A stretch of DNA of 16,896 nt from Fibrobacter sp. UBA1313 (GTDB taxonomy: Bacteria; Fibrobacterota; Fibrobacteria; Fibrobacterales; Fibrobacteraceae), in the NCBI GenBank assembly GCA_002307115.1, contig DBTP01000172.1, positions 1-16,896 on the forward strand, in the 5' to 3' direction. The translations under genes and the position numbers were made by a program. Below the pieces are notes generated by a model. It saw nothing but the letters and a program-made list of their open reading frames with translations. It was not told where the DNA came from and did no database searches. Within the stretch, counting starts at the first letter, position 1. Every line of letters starts with the position of its first letter. Below, piece after piece: positions 5,992 to 13,781 of this stretch.

Positions 5992-7464
5992 ATGCGTCGA
6001 GTTCTCATTGTTTTTACCGTCATTTTTCTTTTAATGCTGCTATTGCCTGCAACCTGGGAAGGGGTGCATTGTATCCGTTCTGGGGATCGTTTCCAACCGA
6101 TAGATTTATTGACCGATGTTGTTGTGCAGCCTTTTGTGCGTGAAAAATCAATTGCACATTATGCGGATTCGCTTCAAAATGAGTGGAATTCTGTTCGTAA
6201 ACAAGGTGTTTATGATGAGGAAACCCTCGAAAAAACTTATGACCTTCTTACTTCTTTTAAGGGTGCTGTCCTGCAAGTGAATTCTTATACCTCTTTGGAT
6301 ACGATGAGCAACGAGATGCGGGTCTTTTCTCGTTTGGATTCTACGCTGGGCGCGTTGGGAGAAAATGAAACGACTCTTAAAAAAGCGGATTCTTTGGTAA
6401 AGATTTTGTATGAAGAATATTCCTCGTTTTCCGTATTCCGCATCGTGCAAATGTATCGAAAAAATGGATTCTGGACGAGTCGCTATTTACGCGCGTACGA
6501 GCATCGTTTAGAAGAAGAAAACGCCATGGTTAAAGCGTTGCGGCCCCCTTATCAAACCTTTGTCTGGAACGTTTTCAAAAATCCGGGTGAAAAAGTGGTA
6601 TTGGGGGAAAATGAATGGTTATTCTATCGTCAGGATGTGGAATTTTTAACGCGGCCCGCGCCCCTGGACCCGCGCGCTCGTGCACTGGACAATCCGCTCA
6701 AAGCCATCTTAGATTTTAAACGCCAACTTCAAGAGAAGGGAATTGCTCTTTTAGTCGTTGTGGTTCCAGGAAAACCATCCATTTATCCTGAACAAGTCGA
6801 AAAATCTATGGCGCCACTTACAGGAAAAGATTTTTCGCATTCCATTCAGTTTTTGGATACGCTTCAAAAGTCAGGTGTAGATTGTGTCAATTTATTTTCT
6901 GTTTTTGCGAAGGCAAAAAAGCAGGATAAGCAAGGGGATTATCTCTATTTGAATAGAGATACCCATTGGACGCCGCGCGGTGCGGAACTCGCGGCAAAAA
7001 CTATTGCAGCACGTGTGCGCCGTTATGATTTTGCAACGAATTTCCCAGTTCACGAATATGTGGATTCTGTGGTAGAAGTGGCGCGTACCGGTGATGTTGC
7101 GACCATGAGTGGACTGAATGTTTTTGGGACACAAAAGGTAAGGGCTGCTGTGGTGCGGGATACGCTCGGGGCACCCTTCAAGGACGATTACCGCAAAGCG
7201 CAGATCCTTATTCTCGGCGATAGTTTCTCGCGTATTTATCAAACGGATGCTCCGATGAATGCGGGTTGGATTGCGCATTTTGCCAAAGAAATGAATACCA
7301 CTGTGGCTTCCATCGTAAGCGATGGCGGGGCGAGTACGCTTGTGCGTGAAAAACTTGCGCGAAAAAGCAGCATACTGAAAAATAAAAAACTAGTCATTTG
7401 GGAATTTGTAGAACGGGATTTCCGTTTTGGTGCTGATGGCTGGAAACAAATAGAGATGAAGTAA
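5992..7464 (+). CDS. Membrane-anchored AlgJ/AlgX-like SGNH protein, putative polysaccharide O-acetyltransferase
   Basis: The gene encodes a 490-residue exported protein. Residues 1-24 (MRRVLIVFTVIFLLMLLLPATWEG) form a signal anchor. A start at 5959 is in frame but lies in the loop of the tRNA terminator, so the ATG at 5992 is preferred; no ribosome binding site is visible for either. The C-terminal half is of the AlgX/AlgJ SGNH type: NEWLFYR near 204-210, the Asp-His pair in NRDTHWTPRGAE (Asp323, His325), and the nucleophile Ser411 in LILGDSFSRIY. The order DxHW before GDS matches AlgX, which moves acetyl groups onto an exopolysaccharide in the periplasm. About 170 predominantly helical residues precede this domain. 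No MBOAT partner gene is nearby, so the acetyl source and target glycan are unknown. The next gene begins one base after the stop. Confidence 0.8.
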   Translation: MRRVLIVFTVIFLLMLLLPATWEGVHCIRSGDRFQPIDLLTDVVVQPFVREKSIAHYADSLQNEWNSVRKQGVYDEETLEKTYDLLTSFKGAVLQVNSYTSLDTMSNEMRVFSRLDSTLGALGENETTLKKADSLVKILYEEYSSFSVFRIVQMYRKNGFWTSRYLRAYEHRLEEENAMVKALRPPYQTFVWNVFKNPGEKVVLGENEWLFYRQDVEFLTRPAPLDPRARALDNPLKAILDFKRQLQEKGIALLVVVVPGKPSIYPEQVEKSMAPLTGKDFSHSIQFLDTLQKSGVDCVNLFSVFAKAKKQDKQGDYLYLNRDTHWTPRGAELAAKTIAARVRRYDFATNFPVHEYVDSVVEVARTGDVATMSGLNVFGTQKVRAAVVRDTLGAPFKDDYRKAQILILGDSFSRIYQTDAPMNAGWIAHFAKEMNTTVASIVSDGGASTLVREKLARKSSILKNKKLVIWEFVERDFRFGADGWKQIEMK

Positions 7465-7465
7465 C

Positions 7466-7714
7466 ATGACACTTTCGAAATCACCTCGGCAAGCGACTCC
7501 TCCAGGGACGACCATTGCTGAAAGCATTCATTTTTTGAATATGCCCCCAGCTGATTTTGCCCGCCGCATAGAGGTCTCCGAAGATTTTCTCGCCCGATTG
7601 ATCGCTGGGGATGAACCCATTACTCCTGATTTGGCCGAGCGTTTGGAATCCGTTACAGGGAGCCCTAAAGCATTTTGGACGATGTTGGAATCAAAATATC
7701 GGAAGTCTTTATGA
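7466..7714 (+). CDS. HigA-like HTH transcriptional regulator, no adjacent toxin
   Basis: This 82-residue cytosolic protein is of the HigA/XRE type. The pattern TIAESIHFLNMPPADFARRIEVSEDFLARLIAGDEPITPDLAERLESVTGSPKAFWTMLESKY (16-78) follows the HigA antitoxin scheme: an HTH with the recognition helix in VSEDFLARLI, then the I-T-P-LA-RL motif and the FW..L...Y close. HigA proteins usually bind HigB, an mRNA-cleaving toxin, and repress their shared operon. No HigB-like gene is present on either side. Instead the gene sits one base after the SGNH gene, and its stop overlaps the hemL start as ATGA, so it is translationally coupled to haem synthesis. A stand-alone regulator is more likely than an antitoxin; its target is unknown. 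Confidence 0.8.
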   Translation: MTLSKSPRQATPPGTTIAESIHFLNMPPADFARRIEVSEDFLARLIAGDEPITPDLAERLESVTGSPKAFWTMLESKYRKSL

Positions 7715-8991
7715 GCGAAAAATCTCTGTGGCAATTAGCGTGTGAATGTATTCCTGGGGGTGTGAATTCTCCCGTGCGTGCTTTTGGCGGCGTAGGCGGT
7801 ATTCCTGTTTTCATGAAAAGCAGTGGGGGTGCTTACCTCTACGATGAAGCCGGAAAGTCCTACGTTGATTTTGTCTTGTCCTGGGGACCCTGGATTCTGG
7901 GTCACAATCCTGAAGAAGTCCTGGAGGCGTTACACGATCAATTGACGCGGGGCATGAGTTTTGGGGCATGCACTAGGGCCGAAGTGGAACTCGCGCGTCT
8001 GATTCTGAAGATGATTCCCGGCATGGACATGGTGCGTCTTGTCAATTCGGGTACGGAAGCCACGATGACCTCTATCCGCATCGCCCGCGGTTACACCGGA
8101 CGCAATAAGATTGTCAAATTCCGAGGCTGCTATCACGGACACGGCGATTCTTTCCTTATTCAGGCGGGTTCCGGGGCTTTAACGCATGGCACGCCGAGTT
8201 CTTTGGGAGTCACCCCAGGAGTGGCGCAGGACACGCTTATCGCCGATTACAACCACCTTGAAGCAGTGGAAGAACTTTTTGAACATTATGGGGATGAAAT
8301 TGCCGCAGTCATTGTGGAACCTGTCGCTGGTAACATGGGTGTTGTGCCCCCGAGAGATGGCTTTTTAGAGGGCTTACGTGCGCTTTGTACCAAGTATGAT
8401 GCGGTGCTCATTTTTGATGAAGTGATGACCGGATTCCGAGAGGCTCGGGGTGGTTGTGCGGAACGTTTTGGCGTGCAACCCGATATGATTACTTTAGGTA
8501 AAATTGTGGGTGGGGGAATGCCTCTTGCCGCCTATGCGGGGACAAAAGAAATTATGTCGGTCGTGAGTCCTTTGGGTGGCGTATACCAAGCGGGAACGCT
8601 TTCAGGGAATCCGCTTGCCGTTGCTGCGGGCATCGCTCATTTGCAACTTTTAGATAAAATTAAACCTTGGGATGCCTTGGAAAAAACAGCGACTTTTCTT
8701 CGGGAAGGCCTTTTGCAAGGGGCGTTGGCGGCGGGTGTGCCCGTGCAGGTGAATCAGATGGGCTCTATGTTCACTGTATTCTTTTCAGAAAATCCGGTAA
8801 CGGATACTGATTCCGCGCTTGCTTCTCATGCGGATCAATTTGCCACGTTTTTCCATGCATTGTTAGATTCTGGTGTTTATTTTCCGCCCTCTCAATATGA
8901 ATCCTGTTTTCTTTCGACCATGCACACGGATGCGATTCTTTCGGAAGTTATCGAGAAAGCAGCTCAAGCGTTTAAAAAAGTAAGGATATAG
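7711..8991 (+). CDS. hemL: Glutamate-1-semialdehyde 2,1-aminomutase
   Basis: HemL is a PLP enzyme that converts glutamate-1-semialdehyde to 5-aminolevulinate, the last step of the C5 route into haem and other tetrapyrroles. The product has 426 residues, the normal family length. Motifs in order are IPGGVNSPVRAF near the N terminus, NSGTEATMTSIRIARG (substrate and PLP phosphate contacts), KFRGCYHGHGDSFL, IFDEVMTGFR (PLP ring aspartate) and ITLGKIVGGGMPLAAY with the Schiff-base lysine at residue 264. The ATG at 7711 overlaps the TGA of the HigA-like gene; an in-frame TTG at 7675 would only add 12 residues from inside that gene and is rejected. pmbA follows after five bases. No hemA or hemB is in the window, so the pathway genes are not clustered here. 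Confidence 0.97.
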   Translation: MSEKSLWQLACECIPGGVNSPVRAFGGVGGIPVFMKSSGGAYLYDEAGKSYVDFVLSWGPWILGHNPEEVLEALHDQLTRGMSFGACTRAEVELARLILKMIPGMDMVRLVNSGTEATMTSIRIARGYTGRNKIVKFRGCYHGHGDSFLIQAGSGALTHGTPSSLGVTPGVAQDTLIADYNHLEAVEELFEHYGDEIAAVIVEPVAGNMGVVPPRDGFLEGLRALCTKYDAVLIFDEVMTGFREARGGCAERFGVQPDMITLGKIVGGGMPLAAYAGTKEIMSVVSPLGGVYQAGTLSGNPLAVAAGIAHLQLLDKIKPWDALEKTATFLREGLLQGALAAGVPVQVNQMGSMFTVFFSENPVTDTDSALASHADQFATFFHALLDSGVYFPPSQYESCFLSTMHTDAILSEVIEKAAQAFKKVRI

Positions 8992-8996
8992 ATTTT

Positions 8997-10325
8997 ATGA
9001 ATATCAACGAAGCCGTTTCTTTTTTAAGTGACTCCGCAAGCAAAGCAACAGATGCTTTTGATATTGTGGCGGGGCATTCTCGCTCGGAAGGCATCTCTGT
9101 TTTTCAGGGTAAGGTGCAAAATACAGAACTTGCAGAATCTGTCGGCATCGGCATTCGTGTTTTCAAAGATAATCATCCCGGTTATGCCCACACAGAGCGC
9201 CTCACCAAAGAGGCCATCGCGCAAACGCTTCGTGATGCTATTTCTCACTGTGAGTTTACCAAAGAATTGCGAATTGATCTTCCTTGTCCGCAAGTACTTC
9301 GCAAATTGAAATCTTCCTACAATTCAGATCTTGTTAAAATTGAACTCTCAGAGATGACCTCTCTTTGTCTAGACATCGAAAAAGAAGTCTTTGCCGCCTC
9401 TAAAGAAATTGAAAACGTGCCTTACCTCGGTGCAGAACGCAGCGAAAGTTCAATGATTGTCGCAAACAGTAAGGGCGTTCATTATGAAGAAAAAAGTAAT
9501 GCCATTTCTGCGGGTATTGGTGCCGTGGCTATTCGCAATGATGTAAAAAAAATGGGTGTGTACAACAAGGGCGGATTGGATTGGAATGCTATTCAGGCGA
9601 AGGAAATTGCCCAAAAAGCGGTGGAATATGCTCGTGAACTCTTGGGTGCCTCTTCCATTGTCAGTGGACACATTCCTGTGATCTTTTCGGAACGAGTTGC
9701 AGGTAGCATCGTCTCTATGTATGCCTCTTCTTTCTTTGCGGAACAAGTACAGAAAGGTCAATCTCGTTTAGAAGGTTGCCTTGGCAAAACGATTGCTCCT
9801 CATTGTTTTACTCTAGTGAATGACCCCTTTCGCGATGATCTTCCTGGGGCTTCCGCTTTTGATGGGGAAGGGGTTGCTACTCAGCAGGTATCACTGGTAA
9901 AAGAAGGTGTGCTTAAAGATTTCCTCTACAATTTGGAAACGGCGGCTCGTGAAAATAAACAAAGCAATGGCGCGGCCTCTCGACGTTATTCGGGCAAAGT
10001 CGGCACTTCATTTTCCAACTTAATTGTGGCTCCCGGAAAACAAAATACCCAAGATCTTCTCAAGCTTTTTCCCAAATGTCTCTACATTGTAAAGCTCGAA
10101 GGGGGTTCCGGTTGTAGTGCTGTGAGTGGTGAGTTAAGCATTGGGGCTCAAGGTTTCTGGTGTGAGAATGGAGTTGTGATCCACCCTGTGGAGGGTCTCA
10201 CTTTGAGCACAAACTTCTTCGATCTTTTGCAGAATTTAATGGCTGTGGGGAGTGAATACAATGATCACTATTCTTCCATCAAAGTGCCAGCATTGGCAGT
10301 CTCTGACGTTTCTGTTTCAAATTAA
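8997..10325 (+). CDS. pmbA: TldE/PmbA subunit of the TldD-TldE protease
   Basis: This 442-residue protein belongs to the TldD/PmbA family and is of the TldE (PmbA) type. In E. coli the TldD-TldE heterodimer degrades unfolded or modified peptides, for example in microcin B17 maturation and CcdA turnover. TldD carries the zinc HExxxH site, and TldE is the partner that lacks it. No HExxxH is visible here. Recognisable parts are the N-terminal GISVFQGKVQNTELAESVGIGIRVF, the central VIFSERVAGSIVSMYASSFFAE, the FLYNLETAARENKQSNGAASRRY block, and the Gly-rich GGSGCSAVSGELSIGAQGFWCENG followed by a late SNNFF-like block (LSTNFFDLLQ). AAGGA at 8982-8986 precedes the ATG, and hemL ends five bases upstream, indicating one operon. 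tldD must lie elsewhere in the genome. Confidence 0.92.
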   Translation: MNINEAVSFLSDSASKATDAFDIVAGHSRSEGISVFQGKVQNTELAESVGIGIRVFKDNHPGYAHTERLTKEAIAQTLRDAISHCEFTKELRIDLPCPQVLRKLKSSYNSDLVKIELSEMTSLCLDIEKEVFAASKEIENVPYLGAERSESSMIVANSKGVHYEEKSNAISAGIGAVAIRNDVKKMGVYNKGGLDWNAIQAKEIAQKAVEYARELLGASSIVSGHIPVIFSERVAGSIVSMYASSFFAEQVQKGQSRLEGCLGKTIAPHCFTLVNDPFRDDLPGASAFDGEGVATQQVSLVKEGVLKDFLYNLETAARENKQSNGAASRRYSGKVGTSFSNLIVAPGKQNTQDLLKLFPKCLYIVKLEGGSGCSAVSGELSIGAQGFWCENGVVIHPVEGLTLSTNFFDLLQNLMAVGSEYNDHYSSIKVPALAVSDVSVSN

Positions 10326-10423
10326 GGCTTTTAATTAGCCACGGACTCTTTGTTTTTTTGTATACTGTAATTGGCTGTGGGGGTATTCCGCAAAAGGACA
10401 GAAAAATATCCAGGAGGAATACT

Positions 10424-10669
10424 GTGGTCAATTGTGATATATGTGGTCATTTAGGGGACCATAAAGTCGTTCTCGCGAAATCGATAGCGCAAGCGGTTCA
10501 AAAAGGTTTTAATCCCTATTCCGCGGGTTTAATCCCTGATATGCTCCAGTCTCTCGGTTTGGGGACTGCTTACGATGCTTGGCGCGTTTCTGCCACCGAA
10601 GGACATCTTTCAAAAGCGGATTGGCATATCTGTGAAAACTGTATGCTTACATTGCATCCATTTTTGTAA
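10424..10669 (+). CDS. Small CxxC...CxxC protein, putative metal-binding (81 aa)
   Basis: I do not recognise a family. The GTG at 10424 is chosen because AGGAGG (10412-10417) stands six bases before it; a longer in-frame start at 10358 has no such site. The 81-residue product begins MVNCDICG (Cys4, Cys7) and ends WHICENC (Cys70, Cys73), two CxxC knuckles that could together hold one zinc. Between them lie about 60 residues that look helical and hydrophobic in part (SIAQAVQKGFNPYSAGLIPDMLQSLGLG). There is no signal peptide, so it is probably cytosolic. It follows pmbA by 98 bases with an AT-rich gap that may hold its own promoter, and it is ended by the shared terminator region at 10686. The N-terminal knuckle is reminiscent of zinc-ribbon domains, but no activity can be named. 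Confidence 0.75.
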   Translation: MVNCDICGHLGDHKVVLAKSIAQAVQKGFNPYSAGLIPDMLQSLGLGTAYDAWRVSATEGHLSKADWHICENCMLTLHPFL

Positions 10670-10685
10670 ACGAATTTTCAAAAAT

Positions 10686-10720
10686 AAAAAAGCCCCCCCG
10701 AATATCAGGAGGGTTTTTCT
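10686..10720. terminator. Terminator region between convergent genes
   Basis: An imperfect GC stem (C-run at 10693-10699 against GGAGGG at 10708-10713) is flanked by A-rich sequence on the left and T-rich sequence on the right. It can therefore serve both the plus-strand small gene ending at 10669 and the minus-strand cellulase ending at 10736. The stem has a mismatch and a bulge. Confidence 0.65.
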
Positions 10721-10735
10721 CTCTCAAAAAAAAGA

Positions 10736-13456
10736 TTAACGCACTTGTAAACGGACGGATTCGCTACTACTACCTGCTTTTACACGGACAATGTAATTGC
10801 CTTGGTTTAGTTTTTCAAAGGTCGCCTCCTGAATTCCTACACCAAGGTTCATTGTGCTACGATCCACCACATGGCCAAGCATATCAAACACCTGTACCTG
10901 AACTCTCGTCGCATTCGTGAGTGTGAACGCAATGCCTCTGTGTGTCTGTACAAGATTCAACGTATGGACTTGCGTCTTGTCAGCAAGAACGGTTGTGCCT
11001 TCTGGGGTTACCGTCAAATGAGTGACATACACTGTCTGCCAGTTGCCCCCTGGAACGGTGAGTGTCAAAATCGCTGTGCTAGAAGTTGCAGTGAATGTGC
11101 AAGTAACCGTCTGGTCTGTCGTTGTCAAAGCGGTACTTTCATTGCAAAGGCCATCAACAGTTGTGGCGAGGGTAATACTTCCACTCTGATTTAGTAGGAC
11201 ACTAAAGGTTACAATGTAAGTGGTCCCGGCGGTAAGTGACGTCAGTGTTTTGGTGATAATACGATCGCTATTGTAATCGTTAGATTGACCAAAGGTAACG
11301 CCAGTAGATGTATTATCAGAAAGATTCGTGTTGGTAGAAGTCCACTCTCCCGAAAGGTCTATAGGGGTTGAAGAGGAACTCGAAACAATAACCTCACTAC
11401 TCGAAGACGCAATCAAAGTCGATGAACTCGATATAGCAAGACTACTCGAGGAACTGCTCATGGAAGAACTAGAAACGGCTGTACTGCTTGAGGAAATAGT
11501 GGAGGAACTAGACAACACTGCGCTACTCGAAGATGATTTTGCAGAGGAACTCGATATAGCAAGACTACTCGAGGAACTGCTCACGGAAGAACTAGAAACG
11601 GCTGCACTGCTTGAGGAAATAGTGGAGGAACTAGACAACACTGCGCTACTCGAAGACGATTTTGCAGAGGAACTCGATATAGCAATACTACTCGAGGAAC
11701 TGCTCACGGAAGAACTGGAAACCACAACACTGCTAGAAGAGGCGATGGACGAACTTGATTTTGCCGTACTGCTACTAGAAGAAATGACCACTGGTGTAAT
11801 CGCAATACCATCGCATTTCACATCGTCAATCCAGAGGTAATTGTAAGCGGGCTGGGTGCCTGCAACTTCCTTCACTTCCCAGGCAAATTTGTTGATTTTT
11901 TTCTTGTTGGCAGTAATATCAATATGGGTATCGGTGTCACCCCAGTCTGCTTGGGAAAGGTCTGCCCAATTGATGGTTGCCGTGTACCAGCTACTCTTTG
12001 CAACAAACGTCGTTGTGTGGTAGTTGTAGTTGGTGATCGTGGATACCTGAGCTTTAAAATTGTGTGCCGCGCCTTTATACTTATAGGAAATGGTGCTACA
12101 CTTAGAGAGATCATAATCAGTTTTATCTTCCTTCAGATTAATGCCCAGAGCCACATAGGGGTCGTACTTATTCTTGCCTTGAGAAAGGGTAATCCCATTC
12201 ATTCCTGCCATATAGCTCGTTGAGTTGCCTGTCCCCGCAGTCTGAACTACGACATAGCTATTTTCATTGTCCAGTGTATTGGTGATTTTGGATGAACCTG
12301 AATCCGCTTTGTCCGTGTAGGCATACCAAACGCCCCCCGTATAGGCGTACTTATTGCCATCCTCAAAGTCATCAATATAATCAGTGGTCGTGCTGGCCGT
12401 GGAACTCGAAGAGGTGACTGAAGAAGAACTAGCGGTTGAGGAACTGGAGGACGCGGTTCTCCAAGCGGCCGAGGTGGCATGAGTCTGGAGTTTGGTGTAC
12501 ACATACTGACCGGAGGTAGAGTAGCCACTGTAGGACCAGTTCGCCGGATTCGTGTAGGCTGATTGAGCAGAAAAGGCCGCAGAAGCTTCGCTTTTATTGC
12601 TCACGGACCAGTTGCACCACGAAATTTTATAGGTGTCTAGGAATGCAAGCCAAGTATCGGAATTGGAGGTGTTTACATTGCCATCGCCATTAGCATTGGT
12701 GGTTCCCCATTCGGTAACGAATACGGTGAGCCCTGCCTGAATGGCATTGCGGATACGGTTGCGGAACGTAACATAGCCATTGTAGTCACCATCATCAAGA
12801 GGGTGGGAACCTGCATAAAAATGGAAGGTATATGCCACATTGTCCTTAGAATCGGTCACTTCGTTACTGATGGCTTCTTCTGGGTGTGCAGAGTATTCAC
12901 TGTTACCGACAATGATCAAATTGGAACTGTAATTACGAATGATAGGGATAATGGTGTTGGCATAACTTTTGACGGTACTCCACATGCCTGCGGTGCCAGG
13001 TTCGTTAAAAACTTCAAAAATGACATTGGGGTAGCCACCCCATTTATTTGCCATATAAGTGAAGAAAGAGGTCGCTTCACTGACTTCGTCATTGGCTGTG
13101 TGAGAGTGATAGTCAATAATGACGTAAATGTTATTATCAATGGCAGCTTGGATGACCGCATCATCATAAGTTTGCCAGTTGCCGTTCTGATTGTCTCCTG
13201 TGCCGTGGGCCATGCGGATCACTTCAATTTTCCAGTTACTGACTAAGGAATCGACAACACTATGCTTATAGAAATTGTAGCCGACATCCCAAGTATCCCA
13301 GAATAGACTCATTCCCTTGAGTTGTACTTTAGTGGTACCCGTCTTGGCCCCATAAAGGGAGCCGTCTTTTGCCGTCAGTTTGCCATAATAATTGACGGGC
13401 CCTGCGTAGGAAAAGACTGCGGCGAGAGCCAGCATTGCCAAAACTTTTAATCTCAT
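10736..13456 (-). CDS. GH5 cellulase (endoglucanase) with two carbohydrate-binding regions, Ser linkers and C-terminal sorting domain
   Basis: This 906-residue secreted endo-beta-1,4-glucanase has, in order: a signal peptide (1-18, MRLKVLAMLALAAVFSYA); a GH5 catalytic domain (about 22-325), with acid/base Glu152 in IFEVFNEP, nucleophile Glu249 in VFVTEWGTT, and supporting Arg81 and His212/Tyr214; a short Ser linker; a CBM11/30-like beta-sandwich (359-551, DDFEDGN... to YNYLWIDDVKCDG); a long linker (559-697) almost all Ser, with a 41-residue repeat; a second beta-sandwich of CBM4/9 character (about 700-820); and a C-terminal domain (about 832-906, LVQTHRGIAFTL...GNYIVRVKAGSSSESVRLQVR) resembling type IX secretion sorting tails. 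The catalytic part looks like subfamily 2, by inference. AAGGA stands before the ATG. It is transcribed away from glnN. Confidence 0.93.
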   Translation of the reverse strand: MRLKVLAMLALAAVFSYAGPVNYYGKLTAKDGSLYGAKTGTTKVQLKGMSLFWDTWDVGYNFYKHSVVDSLVSNWKIEVIRMAHGTGDNQNGNWQTYDDAVIQAAIDNNIYVIIDYHSHTANDEVSEATSFFTYMANKWGGYPNVIFEVFNEPGTAGMWSTVKSYANTIIPIIRNYSSNLIIVGNSEYSAHPEEAISNEVTDSKDNVAYTFHFYAGSHPLDDGDYNGYVTFRNRIRNAIQAGLTVFVTEWGTTNANGDGNVNTSNSDTWLAFLDTYKISWCNWSVSNKSEASAAFSAQSAYTNPANWSYSGYSTSGQYVYTKLQTHATSAAWRTASSSSSTASSSSVTSSSSTASTTTDYIDDFEDGNKYAYTGGVWYAYTDKADSGSSKITNTLDNENSYVVVQTAGTGNSTSYMAGMNGITLSQGKNKYDPYVALGINLKEDKTDYDLSKCSTISYKYKGAAHNFKAQVSTITNYNYHTTTFVAKSSWYTATINWADLSQADWGDTDTHIDITANKKKINKFAWEVKEVAGTQPAYNYLWIDDVKCDGIAITPVVISSSSSTAKSSSSIASSSSVVVSSSSVSSSSSSIAISSSSAKSSSSSAVLSSSSTISSSSAAVSSSSVSSSSSSLAISSSSAKSSSSSAVLSSSSTISSSSTAVSSSSMSSSSSSLAISSSSTLIASSSSEVIVSSSSSTPIDLSGEWTSTNTNLSDNTSTGVTFGQSNDYNSDRIITKTLTSLTAGTTYIVTFSVLLNQSGSITLATTVDGLCNESTALTTTDQTVTCTFTATSSTAILTLTVPGGNWQTVYVTHLTVTPEGTTVLADKTQVHTLNLVQTHRGIAFTLTNATRVQVQVFDMLGHVVDRSTMNLGVGIQEATFEKLNQGNYIVRVKAGSSSESVRLQVR
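11410..11775 (-). repeat. Tandem 123-bp (41-aa) repeat coding the Ser linker of the cellulase
   Basis: The same DNA segment recurs with starts at 11430, 11553 and 11676, an exact 123-base period, so three copies (the last partial) encode a 41-residue Ser-rich unit. Copies differ at only a few bases, which indicates recent duplication. The period is a multiple of three and keeps the frame. Confidence 0.9.
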
Positions 13457-13671
13457 ATTTTTTCCTTAACTTTAAATCCGAACGGATACCGACGCTAAGA
13501 TACAAGAAGAACGCTGAATATTCATGTAATAATTGGTAATTTTTTGATGCTTTTTGGTTACCTTTGTATACAAGTATTTATGGCGGTATTTTCTTGATTT
13601 TTATTCCCATTTCTATGCGTTAAATACCTCCTTAAATTGCTGATTTTGTATAAATGGAATCAATTATATTA

Positions 13672-13685
13672 TTACATAAATGTAA
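13672..13685. promoter_or_regulatory. Perfect palindrome, candidate activator site for glnN
   Basis: TTACAT-AA-ATGTAA has perfect 6-base arms. Its centre is about 113 bases upstream of the start site predicted from the sigma-54 promoter, a usual distance for an enhancer-binding activator such as NtrC. It does not match the classical enterobacterial NtrC site, so the protein that binds is unknown. Confidence 0.45.
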
Positions 13686-13765
13686 TGCATTTGAATTTAT
13701 GTTTACAAAAAAGTAGTATTTGAAATCTTAATGGCTTAAATTTGCTTTTTTTAGCTAGATTCATT

Positions 13766-13781
13766 TGGCACGGCTTTTGCA
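13766..13781 (+). promoter_or_regulatory. Sigma-54 promoter of glnN
   Basis: TGGCACG, four bases, then TTGCA is a full match to the -24/-12 consensus, with GG and GC at the correct spacing. G13768 is -24 and C13780 is -12, which predicts transcription from about 13792 and a leader of some 23 bases that includes the AAGGAG site at 13803-13808. Sigma-54 control of glutamine synthetase is well known in Proteobacteria and implies an ATP-dependent activator. Confidence 0.85.

Noticed and set aside
5937..6143. 68-codon open frame starting inside tRNA-Arg
   Set aside because: It begins within the tRNA and runs through the terminator in a frame other than that of the SGNH gene.
11410..11775. Regular repeats that might suggest a CRISPR array
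   Set aside because: The 123-base period has no unique spacers and lies in frame within the cellulase linker.
11328..11840. 170-residue Glu/Leu-rich open frame opposite the cellulase
   Set aside because: It is the antisense reading of the Ser linker repeat, so its regularity comes from the cellulase gene.
13732..13746. Second sigma-54-like site TGGCTTA...TTGCT upstream of glnN
   Set aside because: GG to GC spacing is one base short of the consensus, and the perfect site at 13766 lies closer to the gene.
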